Counted from the first letter of the stretch, positions 17,121 to 26,693 are shown. The stretch: DNA of 64,000 bases from Alloalcanivorax xiamenensis (GCF_009846745.1 NZ_AQPF01000006.1:1-64000), one strand, 5' to 3'. The notes: generated from the sequence alone by a model not told the origin. Program-made: numbers and translations.

Positions 17121-17150
17121 AGCGCACCAACCCCCCAGCCGGAATACTTA

Positions 17151-17178
17151 TTCAGAGCTTCCCAAGCTGTGCTATCAT
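17151..17178 (+). promoter_or_regulatory. Possible sigma70 promoter of gyrA
   Basis: TTCAGA at 17151-17156 and TATCAT at 17173-17178, spacing 16, about 55 nt upstream of the gyrA start and just outside the inverted repeat. Both hexamers match the consensus only in part. Confidence 0.4.
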
Positions 17179-17232
17179 CGTTGACTTTTCCAGGAGCGTC
17201 ACCCACGCCACCGAGGATACAAAAGGAACGCC

Positions 17233-19932
17233 ATGACGGACCTCGCAAAAGAAGTCACACCCGTCAATATCGAGGACGAACTGAGACAGTCGTACCTGGA
17301 TTACGCCATGAGCGTGATCGTCGGACGTGCTTTGCCCGACGTGCGCGACGGCCTGAAACCGGTGCACCGGCGTGTGCTGTTCGCCATGCACGAGCTCAAC
17401 AACCACTGGAACCGACCGTATCTGAAGTCCGCCCGGGTGGTGGGCGACGTCATCGGTAAGTATCACCCCCACGGTGACTCCGCCGTTTACGACACCATCG
17501 TACGGATGGCTCAGCCGTTCTCGCTGCGCTACATGCTGGTGGACGGGCAGGGCAACTTCGGTTCCATCGACGGCGACTCCGCCGCGGCCATGCGTTACAC
17601 CGAGGTGCGCATGGCCAAGATCGCCCACGAGCTGCAGGCCGATCTGGACAAGGAAACGGTGGATTTCGTCGATAACTACGACGGCTCCGAGAAGATTCCG
17701 GAAGTGATGCCGACGCGGGTGCCGAACCTGCTGGTCAATGGCTCCTCCGGTATCGCCGTGGGCATGGCCACCAATATTCCGCCGCACAATCTGGGTGAAG
17801 TGATCGACGGTTGCCTGGCGCTGATCGATGACGACAGCCTGACTCCGGACGACCTGATGCAGTACATCCAGGGCCCGGATTTCCCCACCGCCGGCATCAT
17901 CAATGGCCGCGCCGGCATCGTGCAGGCGTATCGCACCGGCCGCGGCCGCATCTACGTGCGCGCCCGCGCCACCGTGGAGGCGGCGGACAAGAGCGGCAAG
18001 GAAGCGATCATCGTCACGGAGTTGCCGTACCAGGTGAACAAGGCGCGGCTGATCGAGAAGATCGCCGAGCTGGTCAAAGAGAAGAAAATCGAAGGTATCA
18101 CCGAGCTGCGCGACGAATCCGACAAGGACGGCATGCGCATCTACATCGAACTGCGCCGTGGCGAGAACGGTGACGTGGTGCTCAACAACCTCTATCAGCA
18201 AACGCAGATGGAGTCGGTGTTCGGCATCAACATGGTGGCGCTGGATGACGGTCAACCCAAGACCCTCAATCTGCGCCAGTTGCTGGAGGCGTTCCTGCGT
18301 CACCGCCGTGAAGTGGTCACCCGCCGCACCGTCTATGAATTGCGCAAGGCACGTGAAAAGGCCCATTTGCTGGAAGGTCTGGCGGTGGCTCTGGCCAACA
18401 TCGATCCAGTGATTGAACTGATCAAGGCGTCGCCAAGCGGCGCGGAAGCCCGTGAAAAACTGCTGGCCAAGGGCTGGGAGCCCGGCGATGTGCTGACCAT
18501 GCTGGAGCGCGCCGGTGGCGAGGACATTGCCCGCCCGGACGGCCTGGACGAGCAGTTCGGTCTGCGCGACGGGCTTTACTACCTGTCTCCGGAACAGGCC
18601 CAGGCGATTCTTGATCTGCGCCTGCAAAAGCTGACCGGTCTGGAACGGGAAAAGCTGGTTACCGACTATCAGGAATTGCTGGAGCAGATTCGCGAACTGA
18701 GCCTGATCCTGGCCGACCCGGATCGTCTGCTTGAGGTGATTCGCGAGGAGTTGCAGGCGATTCGCGACGAATACGCCGATGATCGCCGTTCCGAGATTCA
18801 GACTTCCCGCTCCGATCTGAGCATGGAAGATCTGATCGCCGAGGAAACCGTGGTGGTCACGCTCAGCCATGGCGGTTACGCCAAGATTCAGCCCATCGAT
18901 ACCTATACCGCGCAACGTCGCGGCGGCCGTGGCAAGGCGGCGACGGCGGTGAAGGACGAGGATTACGTCGAGCAGCTGCTGGTGGCGGGCACCCATGACA
19001 CCCTGCTGTGTTTCACCAGCATCGGCAAGGTGTACTGGCTGCGAGTATTTGAACTGCCGCAGGGCGGCCGCAATTCCCGTGGCAAGCCGATCATCAACCT
19101 GATTCCGGCACTGCAGGCGGAGGAACGGATCACCGCCATTCTGCGTCTGGACGCGGAAGTGGTGCGGCAGCAGGGCAACAGCGACGACGAGGATGAGAGT
19201 GAGACCGACGGCGCCGACATCATCGAAGACGCCGAGGGTTCGGAAGAGGTGGACACCACCCCCGGTCCGTTCATCTTCATGGCCATTTCCAACGGTGTTG
19301 TGAAGCGGACCGAGCTGGCCAAGTTCGCCCGCCCGCGCAGCAATGGTCTGATCGCGGTGAAACTGCAGGAAGGCGAGCATCTGGTGAACGTGGCCATTAC
19401 CCAGGGCGCGGAGGATGTGGTGCTGGTGGCCGGCAACGGTAAAGTCGTGCGTTTCCAGGAATCCAAGGTCCGGGTCATGGGACGTACCGCGCGGGGCGTT
19501 CGCGGCATGAAAGTCGCCGATGGCGAGGAAGTGATCGCGCTGATCGTGCCGCAGGAGGGCGGGCAACTGCTGACCGCCTCCGAACATGGTTACGGCAAGC
19601 GCACCGATCTGAGCGAGTTCCCGACCAAAGGGCGGGGCACCCAGGGTGTGATCGGCATGGTGGTCAATGAGCGTAACGGTTCTCTGGTCGGCGCCGCCCA
19701 GGTGTTCGGTGAAGAGGACATCATGCTGATTTCCAACCAGGGCACGCTGGTGCGCACCCGGGTCGACGAGGTCAGCCACCTGAGCCGCAATACCCAGGGC
19801 GTGCGTCTGATCCGTCTTGGTGAGGGCGAGGCGCTGTCCGGCCTGGCCACCATTCCCGAGCTGGAAGGCGCGGAGGAGGCCATCGACGGCCCGGAAGATG
19901 ATGCGGAAGAAGAAGGAACCGGAGAAGACTGA
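17233..19932 (+). CDS. gyrA: DNA gyrase subunit A
   Basis: An 899-aa ATP-dependent topoisomerase subunit that breaks and rejoins DNA in the GyrA2GyrB2 complex. Numbering matches E. coli at the active site: catalytic Tyr122 (AMRYTE) and the quinolone-determining region with Ser83 and Asp87 (GDSAVYDT), i.e. the sensitive wild-type residues. The C-terminal half has the beta-pinwheel with the GyrA-box-like QRRGGRGK. An acidic insert (EVVRQQGNSDDEDESETDGAD..., about residues 648-675) lies between blades, and the tail is strongly acidic (EEAIDGPEDDAEEEGTGED). SD AAAGGAA lies upstream. Followed by a terminator before serC. Confidence 0.98.
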   Translation: MTDLAKEVTPVNIEDELRQSYLDYAMSVIVGRALPDVRDGLKPVHRRVLFAMHELNNHWNRPYLKSARVVGDVIGKYHPHGDSAVYDTIVRMAQPFSLRYMLVDGQGNFGSIDGDSAAAMRYTEVRMAKIAHELQADLDKETVDFVDNYDGSEKIPEVMPTRVPNLLVNGSSGIAVGMATNIPPHNLGEVIDGCLALIDDDSLTPDDLMQYIQGPDFPTAGIINGRAGIVQAYRTGRGRIYVRARATVEAADKSGKEAIIVTELPYQVNKARLIEKIAELVKEKKIEGITELRDESDKDGMRIYIELRRGENGDVVLNNLYQQTQMESVFGINMVALDDGQPKTLNLRQLLEAFLRHRREVVTRRTVYELRKAREKAHLLEGLAVALANIDPVIELIKASPSGAEAREKLLAKGWEPGDVLTMLERAGGEDIARPDGLDEQFGLRDGLYYLSPEQAQAILDLRLQKLTGLEREKLVTDYQELLEQIRELSLILADPDRLLEVIREELQAIRDEYADDRRSEIQTSRSDLSMEDLIAEETVVVTLSHGGYAKIQPIDTYTAQRRGGRGKAATAVKDEDYVEQLLVAGTHDTLLCFTSIGKVYWLRVFELPQGGRNSRGKPIINLIPALQAEERITAILRLDAEVVRQQGNSDDEDESETDGADIIEDAEGSEEVDTTPGPFIFMAISNGVVKRTELAKFARPRSNGLIAVKLQEGEHLVNVAITQGAEDVVLVAGNGKVVRFQESKVRVMGRTARGVRGMKVADGEEVIALIVPQEGGQLLTASEHGYGKRTDLSEFPTKGRGTQGVIGMVVNERNGSLVGAAQVFGEEDIMLISNQGTLVRTRVDEVSHLSRNTQGVRLIRLGEGEALSGLATIPELEGAEEAIDGPEDDAEEEGTGED

Positions 19933-19964
19933 GGTTCCGTTTCCCGCTCCCGACATGACCATCC

Positions 19965-19989
19965 CGGCCCGGTTTGACCGGGCCGTTTT
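19965..19989 (+). terminator. Rho-independent terminator after gyrA
   Basis: Stem CGGCCCGG (19965-19972)/CCGGGCCG (19978-19985), loop TTTGA, then TTTTAT. It sits 20 nt before the serC start, so serC may depend on readthrough or on a promoter overlapping this hairpin. Confidence 0.75.
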
Positions 19990-20008
19990 ATCGATACGGA
20001 GAGACTGA

Positions 20009-21088
20009 ATGTCCCGCGCGTTCAATTTTTGCGCTGGTCCGGCGGCGTTGCCGGAAGCAGTGTTGCGTCAAGCCCAGGAAGAGTTGCTGGATTTTCGCGG
20101 CACCGGCATGTCGGTGATGGAAATGAGTCACCGTGATCAGGTGGTGGTGGAACTGGCCCGGCGCGCGGAGCAGGATCTGCGGGATTTGCTGGGCATCTCC
20201 GATGACTACGCCGTGTTGTTCCTGCATGGCGGCGCCAGCACCCAGTTCGCCATGGTGCCGCTGAACCTGCTGGGGGACAACGGCAAAGCGGACTACGTGA
20301 ACACTGGTCAGTGGTCCAGCAAGGCGATCAAGGAAGCGCGCCGGTACGGCGACATCAACGTGGCGGCCAGCAGCGAGGATCGCAACTTCAGCTATGTGCC
20401 GCCGCAGGCGGACTGGACGTTGTCCGCCGATGCCGACTACGTGCATTACTGCCCCAACGAAACCATTGGCGGCCTGGAGTTCGATTTCATTCCCGAGGTG
20501 GACAAGCCGCTGGTGGCGGACATGAGTTCCACCATCCTGTCCCGCCCTCTGGACGTGAACCGGTTCGGTCTGATCTACGCCGGCGCGCAGAAGAATATCG
20601 GCCCCGCCGGCATCACCCTGGTGATCGTACGCCGTGACTTGCTGGGCCGGGCGGGTGACAGCGTGCCGGCGATGCTGAACTACCAGATTCATGCCGATAA
20701 TGACTCCATGTACAACACGCCACCTACCTTTGCCTGGTACCTGGCTGGCCTGGTATTCCAGTGGCTCAAGGAGCAGGGTGGGCTGACCGCCATGGCGGCG
20801 ATCAATGAGCGCAAGGCGAAACGGCTGTATGACTTCATCGATGCCAGCGACTTCTACGGCAACCCGGTGGCAAAAGCCAACCGCAGTTGGATGAACGTGC
20901 CGTTCGTGCTGGCCGACAGCAGTCTGGATAAGGACTTCCTGGCCGAGGCCGGCGCCGCCGGTCTGCACAATCTGAAGGGACATCGCAGTGTGGGCGGCAT
21001 GCGTGCCAGCATCTATAACGCAGTGCCGGAAGCCGCGGTGGAGGCGCTGGTGGCGTTCATGGCGGATTTCGAAAAGAGACACGGATAA
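20009..21088 (+). CDS. serC: Phosphoserine aminotransferase
   Basis: A 359-aa class V PLP aminotransferase converting 3-phosphohydroxypyruvate to phosphoserine, and used for pyridoxine synthesis. The N-terminus RAFNFCAGPAALPEAVL and the Schiff-base lysine context YAGAQKNIGPAG are diagnostic. SD GGAGAG precedes the ATG. First gene of the serC-pheA-hisC-tyrA/aroA cluster, with a 191-nt repeat-bearing gap before pheA. Confidence 0.97.
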   Translation: MSRAFNFCAGPAALPEAVLRQAQEELLDFRGTGMSVMEMSHRDQVVVELARRAEQDLRDLLGISDDYAVLFLHGGASTQFAMVPLNLLGDNGKADYVNTGQWSSKAIKEARRYGDINVAASSEDRNFSYVPPQADWTLSADADYVHYCPNETIGGLEFDFIPEVDKPLVADMSSTILSRPLDVNRFGLIYAGAQKNIGPAGITLVIVRRDLLGRAGDSVPAMLNYQIHADNDSMYNTPPTFAWYLAGLVFQWLKEQGGLTAMAAINERKAKRLYDFIDASDFYGNPVAKANRSWMNVPFVLADSSLDKDFLAEAGAAGLHNLKGHRSVGGMRASIYNAVPEAAVEALVAFMADFEKRHG

Positions 21089-21104
21089 GCGCCGGTGCGC
21101 GAAA

Positions 21105-21270
21105 CGCTGACACGCTTGCACGCAACACGCCTGCACGCCATGTTGGATGGCGTTGGTAAAAGCGGTGAGCGTGGTGGTGCCCGGCAAGACGACAGGAAAC
21201 AATAGTGGCACAGTCCCAGCCGTACGCTCCCACGCAGCGTGCCAGCGTGATGCGTGCCTGCGTGTAAGCG
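21105..21270. repeat. Imperfect inverted repeat between serC and pheA
   Basis: Arms at 21105-21139 and 21236-21270 are imperfect inverted copies built from CGCTGACACGC / GCGTGTAAGCG-like words, the same family as 16981-17120. The element fills most of the 191-nt gap, leaving about 10 nt for a pheA ribosome-binding site. Confidence 0.6.
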
Positions 21271-21279
21271 AGACAGACA

Positions 21280-22362
21280 ATGACCGATTCGTTGGACAGC
21301 CTGCGGGATCAAATCGACGCTCTGGACCAGCAGCTCCAGACGTTGCTCAATCGCCGGGCCGAACTGGCTCACGCGGTGGCGGATGTGAAGCGCCGCGAAG
21401 ACAGCAACCCGGTGTTTTATCGTCCCGAGCGCGAGGCCCAGGTGCTGCAGCGTATCAAGGAGCGCAACCAGGGGCCCATCGACGGAGAAGCGATGGCCCG
21501 GCTGTTCCGTGAGGTGATGAGCATTTGCCTGGCGTTGGAACAACCCATGCGGGTGGCGTTCCTGGGGCCGGAGGGCACCTTCACCCAGCAGGCGGCGATC
21601 AAGCACTTCGGCCACGCGGTGGAAAGCGTGCCATTGGGCGCCATCGACGAAGTGTTCCGGGAAGTGGAAGCCGGGGCCGCCCATTACGGCGTGGTGCCGG
21701 TGGAGAATTCCACCGAGGGCATGGTCAGCCATACCCTGGACACTTTCATGTCCTCCAGCCTGAAAATCTGCGGTGAGGTGGAGCTGCGCATCCACCATCA
21801 TTTGCTGGCCGGTCCCCATACCCGCCGTGACAAGGTGACCCGCGTCTATTCGCACCAACAGACGCTGGCTCAGTGTCGTCAGTGGCTGGATGCCCACCTG
21901 CCCACGGTGGAGCGTATCCCGGTGAGTTCCAATGCCGAGGCCGCGCGGCGGTTGCGCGACGAATGGAACGCCCTGGCCATCGCCGGCGATATGGCGGCCG
22001 AGCTGTACAGCCTGGAGCGGGTGCAGAGCAATATCGAGGACCGCCCGGACAACACCACCCGGTTTCTGGTGATCGGCCGCCAGGACACGCCTCCGTCCGG
22101 TCGCGACAAAACCAGCATGCTGGTCACCGGCAAGAACCGTCCGGGGCTGCTCTCGGACATGCTGCTGCCGTTCCGGGAACAGGGCGTCAACCTCACCCGT
22201 CTGGAAAGCCGCCCGTCACGCACCGCCAACTGGAGCTATGTGTTTTTCATCGACTGTGAAGGGCACAAGGAAGATCCATTGTTGAAAGACGTGCTGGCAA
22301 AGCTGGAAGGGGATGGCAACACCATTCGTATTCTGGGCTCGTACCCCAAAGCGGTACTATGA
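21280..22362 (+). CDS. pheA: Bifunctional chorismate mutase / prephenate dehydratase (P-protein)
   Basis: A 360-aa protein. Residues 1-~90 form an AroQ-type chorismate mutase helix bundle (LRDQIDALDQQLQTLLNRRA). Next is the prephenate dehydratase domain (VAFLGPEGTFTQQAA and VPVENSTEGMV), then a C-terminal ACT domain (TGKNRPGLLSDML, LTRLESRPS) for phenylalanine feedback. It makes phenylpyruvate for Phe synthesis. The SD is weak because the preceding repeat reaches to ~10 nt from the ATG. Confidence 0.97.
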   Translation: MTDSLDSLRDQIDALDQQLQTLLNRRAELAHAVADVKRREDSNPVFYRPEREAQVLQRIKERNQGPIDGEAMARLFREVMSICLALEQPMRVAFLGPEGTFTQQAAIKHFGHAVESVPLGAIDEVFREVEAGAAHYGVVPVENSTEGMVSHTLDTFMSSSLKICGEVELRIHHHLLAGPHTRRDKVTRVYSHQQTLAQCRQWLDAHLPTVERIPVSSNAEAARRLRDEWNALAIAGDMAAELYSLERVQSNIEDRPDNTTRFLVIGRQDTPPSGRDKTSMLVTGKNRPGLLSDMLLPFREQGVNLTRLESRPSRTANWSYVFFIDCEGHKEDPLLKDVLAKLEGDGNTIRILGSYPKAVL

Positions 22363-22370
22363 AACCGGCC

Positions 22371-22446
22371 GGTACGCCGGCATGCACCGCGCCCGGATGC
22401 CACGACGGGGCGGGGTTGGCGTGCCGGCGTGCCGGCGTCAAACGTG
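22371..22446. repeat. GCGTGCCGGCGTG-type repeat between pheA and hisC
   Basis: The 97-nt gap carries ACGCCGGCATGC on the left and a run of GCGTGCCGGCGTGCCGGCGT on the right, related to the GTGTTGCGTGTCAGCG family but shorter and more degenerate. Confidence 0.45.
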
Positions 22447-22459
22447 AGAGCGTTCTGTT

Positions 22460-23572
22460 ATGACCTGCGATTATATCAAACTGGCCAACGGCGGCGTGCA
22501 GCGGCTGCAACCCTATTCCCCCGGTAAACCGATCGAGGAACTGGAGCGAGAGCTGGGCATTCGCGACATCATCAAGCTGGCCAGTAACGAGAATCCCCTG
22601 GGGCCCAGCCATCGGGCTCTGGAGGCGGCGAAACGGGCATTGGAGCAGGTTCACCTCTATCCGGATGGCGCCGGGTTCAGCCTGAAGATGGCGCTGGCGG
22701 AGAAGCTCGGCGTCAACAGTAATCAGATCACCCTTGGCAATGGCTCCAACGATATTCTGGAACTGGTGGCCAGGGCCTATCTGCAGCCCGGCGAAGAGAC
22801 CGTCTACGCTGAATATGCGTTCGCCATCTATCCGCTGGTGACCGTGGCCTGTTCCGCCAAACCGGTGATGGTGCCGGCGCACCTCTATGGCCATGACCTG
22901 GCCGCCATGGCGGACGCCATCAACCAGAACACCCGCATCGTGTTCCTGGCCAACCCGAATAACCCCACCGGCACCTGGTTCAATGACGTGGCGCTGGATC
23001 GTTTCCTCGAGCGGGTGCCTGAAGATGTGCTGGTGGTGTTGGACGAAGCCTATTTCGAGTATGTGGAAGAGGCCCATTACCCCAATGGTCTGGATCGTCT
23101 GGCGCGATATCCGAACCTGATCGTCACCCGCACCTTTTCCAAGATCCACGGGCTTGCCGGGCTGCGGGTGGGCTATGCGGTGTCGCATCCGGATATCGCC
23201 GACATCCTCAACCGGGTACGCCAGCCGTTCAACGTCAATATTCCCGCCCTGGCCGCCGCCGAGGCGGCGCTGGACGATACCGACCACCTGGAGAACTCCC
23301 GTTGCGAGAACACCGCCGGGCTTGGCCAGTTGGTGGAAGGGCTGAATCTGCTCGGGCTGGAGCATATTCCCTCGGTGGCCAACTTCATCACCGTGGATTG
23401 CGCCGGTGACGCCGTGCCGGTGTACGAAGCGTTGCTGCGTGAAGGCGTCATCGTGCGCCCGCTGGGCGGCTATGGCCTGCCTAATCACCTGCGCGTCACG
23501 GTGGGCACGGCGCGGGAAAACGAACGCTTTCTGCGGGCCCTGGACAAGGTCATGAAAGCGGGGGGGCGCTGA
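22460..23572 (+). CDS. hisC: Histidinol-phosphate / aromatic aminotransferase
   Basis: A 370-aa class I/II PLP aminotransferase. The PLP lysine lies in RTFSKIHGLAGLRVGYA, the substrate arginine region is near the C-terminus, and the N-terminal IIKLASNENPLGPS is typical for HisC. Between pheA and tyrA it is likely the HisC2-type enzyme (PA3165 equivalent) that can transaminate aromatic keto acids or imidazoleacetol phosphate. Its TGA shares one base with the ATG of the next gene. Confidence 0.93.
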   Translation: MTCDYIKLANGGVQRLQPYSPGKPIEELERELGIRDIIKLASNENPLGPSHRALEAAKRALEQVHLYPDGAGFSLKMALAEKLGVNSNQITLGNGSNDILELVARAYLQPGEETVYAEYAFAIYPLVTVACSAKPVMVPAHLYGHDLAAMADAINQNTRIVFLANPNNPTGTWFNDVALDRFLERVPEDVLVVLDEAYFEYVEEAHYPNGLDRLARYPNLIVTRTFSKIHGLAGLRVGYAVSHPDIADILNRVRQPFNVNIPALAAAEAALDDTDHLENSRCENTAGLGQLVEGLNLLGLEHIPSVANFITVDCAGDAVPVYEALLREGVIVRPLGGYGLPNHLRVTVGTARENERFLRALDKVMKAGGR

Positions 23573-25800
23573 TGAGCCGTGATGCCCCGTTGTTTCGACG
23601 GGTGGCGATCATCGGGCTTGGCCTGATCGGCGGCTCTTTCGCCGCCGCTTTGCGGGAGCGGGGACTGGCGGGCACGCTGGTGGCCCGGACCCTGGAACAG
23701 GGGCTGGCCATGGGGCTGATCGACGAAGGCAGCCAGGACCTGGCACTGGCGGTGCGCGGCGCCGATCTGGTGTTGTTGGCGACGCCGGTGGCGGCGATGG
23801 AATCTTCCCTGGCGGCGCTGGCGCCAGGACTTTCCGAGCGTGCCATCGTCACTGACGGTGGCAGCGTCAAGGGCAGCGTCATTGCCGCCGCCCGGCGGGC
23901 CCTGGGCGATCATTTCCCCCGTTTCGTACCCGGCCACCCCATCGCGGGCAAGGAAGCCAGCGGCGTGGCCGCCGCTGATGCCGGTCTCTACCAGGATCAC
24001 CGGGTGATTCTCACGCCGCTGGCGCGGACTGATCCGGCGGCCACCCGGGCGGTGCGCGAGCTGTGGACCGCGTTGGGCAGCGAAGTGCTGGAGATGACAC
24101 CGGAGCACCATGACCGGGTCCTGGCGGAAACCAGCCATTTGCCCCATCTGCTGGCGTTTTCCCTGGTCGATACCCTGGCGCGCCAGGGCGACTCCACGGA
24201 GATCTTCCGTTACGCCGCCGGGGGGTTTCGCGATTTCACCCGCATCGCCAGTTCCGATCCGGTGATGTGGCACGATATCTTTCAGGAGAACCGGCAGGCG
24301 GTGCTGGATGCCCTGGCGCTGTTTCGCGAGGGTATCGATGGTTTCCGCGACGCCATCGAGGCCGGCGACTCCGACGCCCTGATGGGTATCATGACCCGTG
24401 CCAATACGGCACGGGCCCATTTTCTGGCGCTCAATGCGAGGACCTCCTATACGCAGGCGCGCCATTCGGATAACGAGAGCAGCATGAGCGATCAGCACGA
24501 TCCCACCTTCGCGGTGCGGCCTGGCGGCAGCCTGCGGGGCCGCGCCCGGGTGCCCGGCGACAAATCCATTTCCCACCGCTCCATCATGCTTGGAGCTCTG
24601 GCCGACGGCGTCACCGAGGTGGAGGGCTTTCTCGAAGGGGAAGACGCGCTGGCCACCTTGCAGGCGTTCCGTGACATGGGGGTGGTGATCGAAGGCCCCC
24701 ATAACGGCAAGGTCACCATCCACGGGGTTGGATTGCATGGTCTGCGGGATCCGGGCAAGCCGCTTTATATGGGCAACTCCGGCACCTCCATGCGTCTGCT
24801 CACCGGCCTGCTGGCGGGCCAGGCGTTTGACGTTACCCTCACCGGTGACGCCTCGCTGTCCAAGCGGCCGATGGAGCGGGTGGCCAGGCCACTGCGCGAA
24901 ATGGGCGCTGGCATCCAGACCGGCGATGGCGGCCGTCCGCCAGTACGGATCCGTGGCGGGCAGACACTCAAAGGCTTCCACTATGACCTGCCGATGGCGT
25001 CCGCTCAGGTCAAATCCGCGCTGTTGCTGGCGGGGCTTTACGCCCGGGGCGAGACGTCGGTGACCGAACCGGCGCCGACCCGCGATCACACCGAACGCAT
25101 GCTCACCGGTTTCGGCTATCCGGTGCGCAGCGAAGGGCCGCTGCGCGCGGTCACTGGTGGCGGTGCTCTGCGTGCCTGTCATCTGGAAATCCCGGCGGAC
25201 ATATCTTCCGCTGCTTTCCTGCTGGTGGGCGCTTCGATCTCGGAGGGCAGTGACGTGTTGCTACCCCATGTTGGCATCAATCCGACCCGTACCGGCGTGA
25301 TTGATATTCTGCGTCTGATGGGCGCCGACATCACCCTGGAGAATCAGCGTGACAGCGGCGGCGAGCCGGTGGCGGATCTGCGTGTCAGGAGCGCGCCGCT
25401 CAAGGGTATCGAGATTCCCGCCGAACTGGTGCCGTTGGCGATTGATGAATTTCCGGCCATTTTTGTTGCCGCGGCCTGTGCCGACGGGGACACCGTGCTG
25501 CGCGGCGCCGAGGAACTGAGGGTGAAGGAATCCGACCGTATCCAGGTGATGGCTGATGGGCTGAGTGCCCTGGGCGTGGATCTGGAGGTGTTCGAGGATG
25601 GCATCCGCATCACCGGCGGTGTGCTGGGCGGGGCCGAAGTGGAATCCCATGATGATCATCGGATCGCCATGAGCTTCGCCATTGCCGGGCTGCGCGCCAC
25701 GGCACCGATCACTATTCGACATTGCGCCACTGTGGCCACCAGCTTCCCCGGGTTCGCCGACCTGATGCGGTCGCTGGGGCTGGGCCTGGAGGTTCGATGA
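23572..25800 (+). CDS. tyrA-aroA: Fused prephenate dehydrogenase / EPSP synthase
   Basis: A 742-aa fusion. Residues 1-~295 form a TyrA domain with the NAD motif IIGLGLIGGSFAAALRERG and GHPIAGKEASG, oxidising prephenate (or arogenate) in tyrosine synthesis. From ~305 the AroA domain starts at an internal MSDQHDPTF: VPGDKSISHRSIML, GNSGTSMRLLTG, MASAQVKSALLLAG, TRDHTERML and EELRVKESDR. The latter blocks resemble class II-type EPSP synthases, though the glycine of GNSGT is kept. The same fusion is known in Pseudomonas (PA3164). An ATG at 24484 could allow a separate AroA. Overlaps hisC and cmk, so translation is coupled. Confidence 0.95.
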   Translation: MSRDAPLFRRVAIIGLGLIGGSFAAALRERGLAGTLVARTLEQGLAMGLIDEGSQDLALAVRGADLVLLATPVAAMESSLAALAPGLSERAIVTDGGSVKGSVIAAARRALGDHFPRFVPGHPIAGKEASGVAAADAGLYQDHRVILTPLARTDPAATRAVRELWTALGSEVLEMTPEHHDRVLAETSHLPHLLAFSLVDTLARQGDSTEIFRYAAGGFRDFTRIASSDPVMWHDIFQENRQAVLDALALFREGIDGFRDAIEAGDSDALMGIMTRANTARAHFLALNARTSYTQARHSDNESSMSDQHDPTFAVRPGGSLRGRARVPGDKSISHRSIMLGALADGVTEVEGFLEGEDALATLQAFRDMGVVIEGPHNGKVTIHGVGLHGLRDPGKPLYMGNSGTSMRLLTGLLAGQAFDVTLTGDASLSKRPMERVARPLREMGAGIQTGDGGRPPVRIRGGQTLKGFHYDLPMASAQVKSALLLAGLYARGETSVTEPAPTRDHTERMLTGFGYPVRSEGPLRAVTGGGALRACHLEIPADISSAAFLLVGASISEGSDVLLPHVGINPTRTGVIDILRLMGADITLENQRDSGGEPVADLRVRSAPLKGIEIPAELVPLAIDEFPAIFVAAACADGDTVLRGAEELRVKESDRIQVMADGLSALGVDLEVFEDGIRITGGVLGGAEVESHDDHRIAMSFAIAGLRATAPITIRHCATVATSFPGFADLMRSLGLGLEVR

Positions 25801-26468
25801 TTCCAATTATCGCCATTGACGGACCGGTTTCCTCCGGCAAGGGCACCGTGGCGAGGCGGGTGGCGTCCGCGCTCGGCTGGCATCTGCTTGACTCCGGGGC
25901 CCTGTATCGGGTCCTGGGGCTTTACGCGCAACGTCTGGGCGTCGCCCTGGACAACAAACTGGCATTGGTGGATCTGGCGGAGAATCTGCCGGTCCGGTTC
26001 GTGGAGCAGGGCGGGGACACTCGCGTGGTGCTCGAGGAAACCGACGTCAGCGAAGCAATCCGCCAGGAAAGCGTGGGCGAATTGGCCAGCCAGGTGGCGG
26101 TCCTGCAGCCGGTCCGCGATGCCTTGTTCGCGCGTCAGCGGGCGTTCGCCCAGCCCCCCGGGCTGGTGGCGGACGGTCGCGACATGGGCACGGTGGTGTT
26201 TCGCGACGCCCCTCTGAAGATCTATTTGACCGCCAGCGCCGAGGAGCGTGCCCGGCGGCGCTATAATCAGTTGAAGGAAAAGGGGTTTGATGCTACCCTC
26301 GCGGCCCTTGTGGAGGATATTCGTACTCGTGATGAACGGGATATGAATCGCTCCGTGGCACCGCTGAAACCGGCGGAGGATGCCCTGGAGCTGGACTCCA
26401 CGGACCTGACTGTGGATCAGGTGGTCGCGCGTATCCTCGATGAGGCGGCGGCCCGCTCACTGATCTGA
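25797..26468 (+). CDS. cmk: Cytidylate kinase
   Basis: A 223-aa (d)CMP kinase. The P-loop is GPVSSGKGT at the N-terminus; the CMP-binding LLDSGALYR, DGRDMGTVVF and the C-terminal ERDMNRSVAPLKPAEDA are characteristic. The ATG overlaps the end of the aroA part (ATGA), which decides this start against a longer in-frame one at 25722. The order cmk-rpsA-ihfB is conserved in gammaproteobacteria. Confidence 0.97.
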   Translation: MIPIIAIDGPVSSGKGTVARRVASALGWHLLDSGALYRVLGLYAQRLGVALDNKLALVDLAENLPVRFVEQGGDTRVVLEETDVSEAIRQESVGELASQVAVLQPVRDALFARQRAFAQPPGLVADGRDMGTVVFRDAPLKIYLTASAEERARRRYNQLKEKGFDATLAALVEDIRTRDERDMNRSVAPLKPAEDALELDSTDLTVDQVVARILDEAAARSLI

Positions 26469-26693
26469 GGATCAGGCACAATTGGATTCCGGAGCGGCCC
26501 CCACCGCGCCCCGAAGAACGGTGGCGCGCTGGGGGCCGTTGCCGCATGAAGATCCCCCCTCGGCCGGCCGCCGTGGCGGCCATCCTGAGAGTAACGAACA
26601 CCCACCCCTTACAGTAAACCAGCTTGGGGCGGTGGTCGCTTTATTAATAACCCGCGTCTGCTGGCTGGCGCGTGTATTGTGAGACGTTTTTTC
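26469..26693 (+). promoter_or_regulatory. rpsA leader
   Basis: 225 nt between cmk and rpsA without a gene. It contains GC-rich inverted segments (e.g. GGCCGGCCGCC/GGCGGCC around 26568-26582), then an A/T-rich stretch before the start codon. Only a weak GAG precedes the ATG and there is no clear SD. In E. coli the SD-less, folded rpsA leader is the site of S1 autoregulation; a similar role here is inference. Confidence 0.5.

Noticed and set aside
17152..20025. 957-aa open frame antisense to gyrA
   Set aside because: Mirror of GC-rich codon bias; low-complexity H/Q/R composition, no family resemblance, gyrA is certain.
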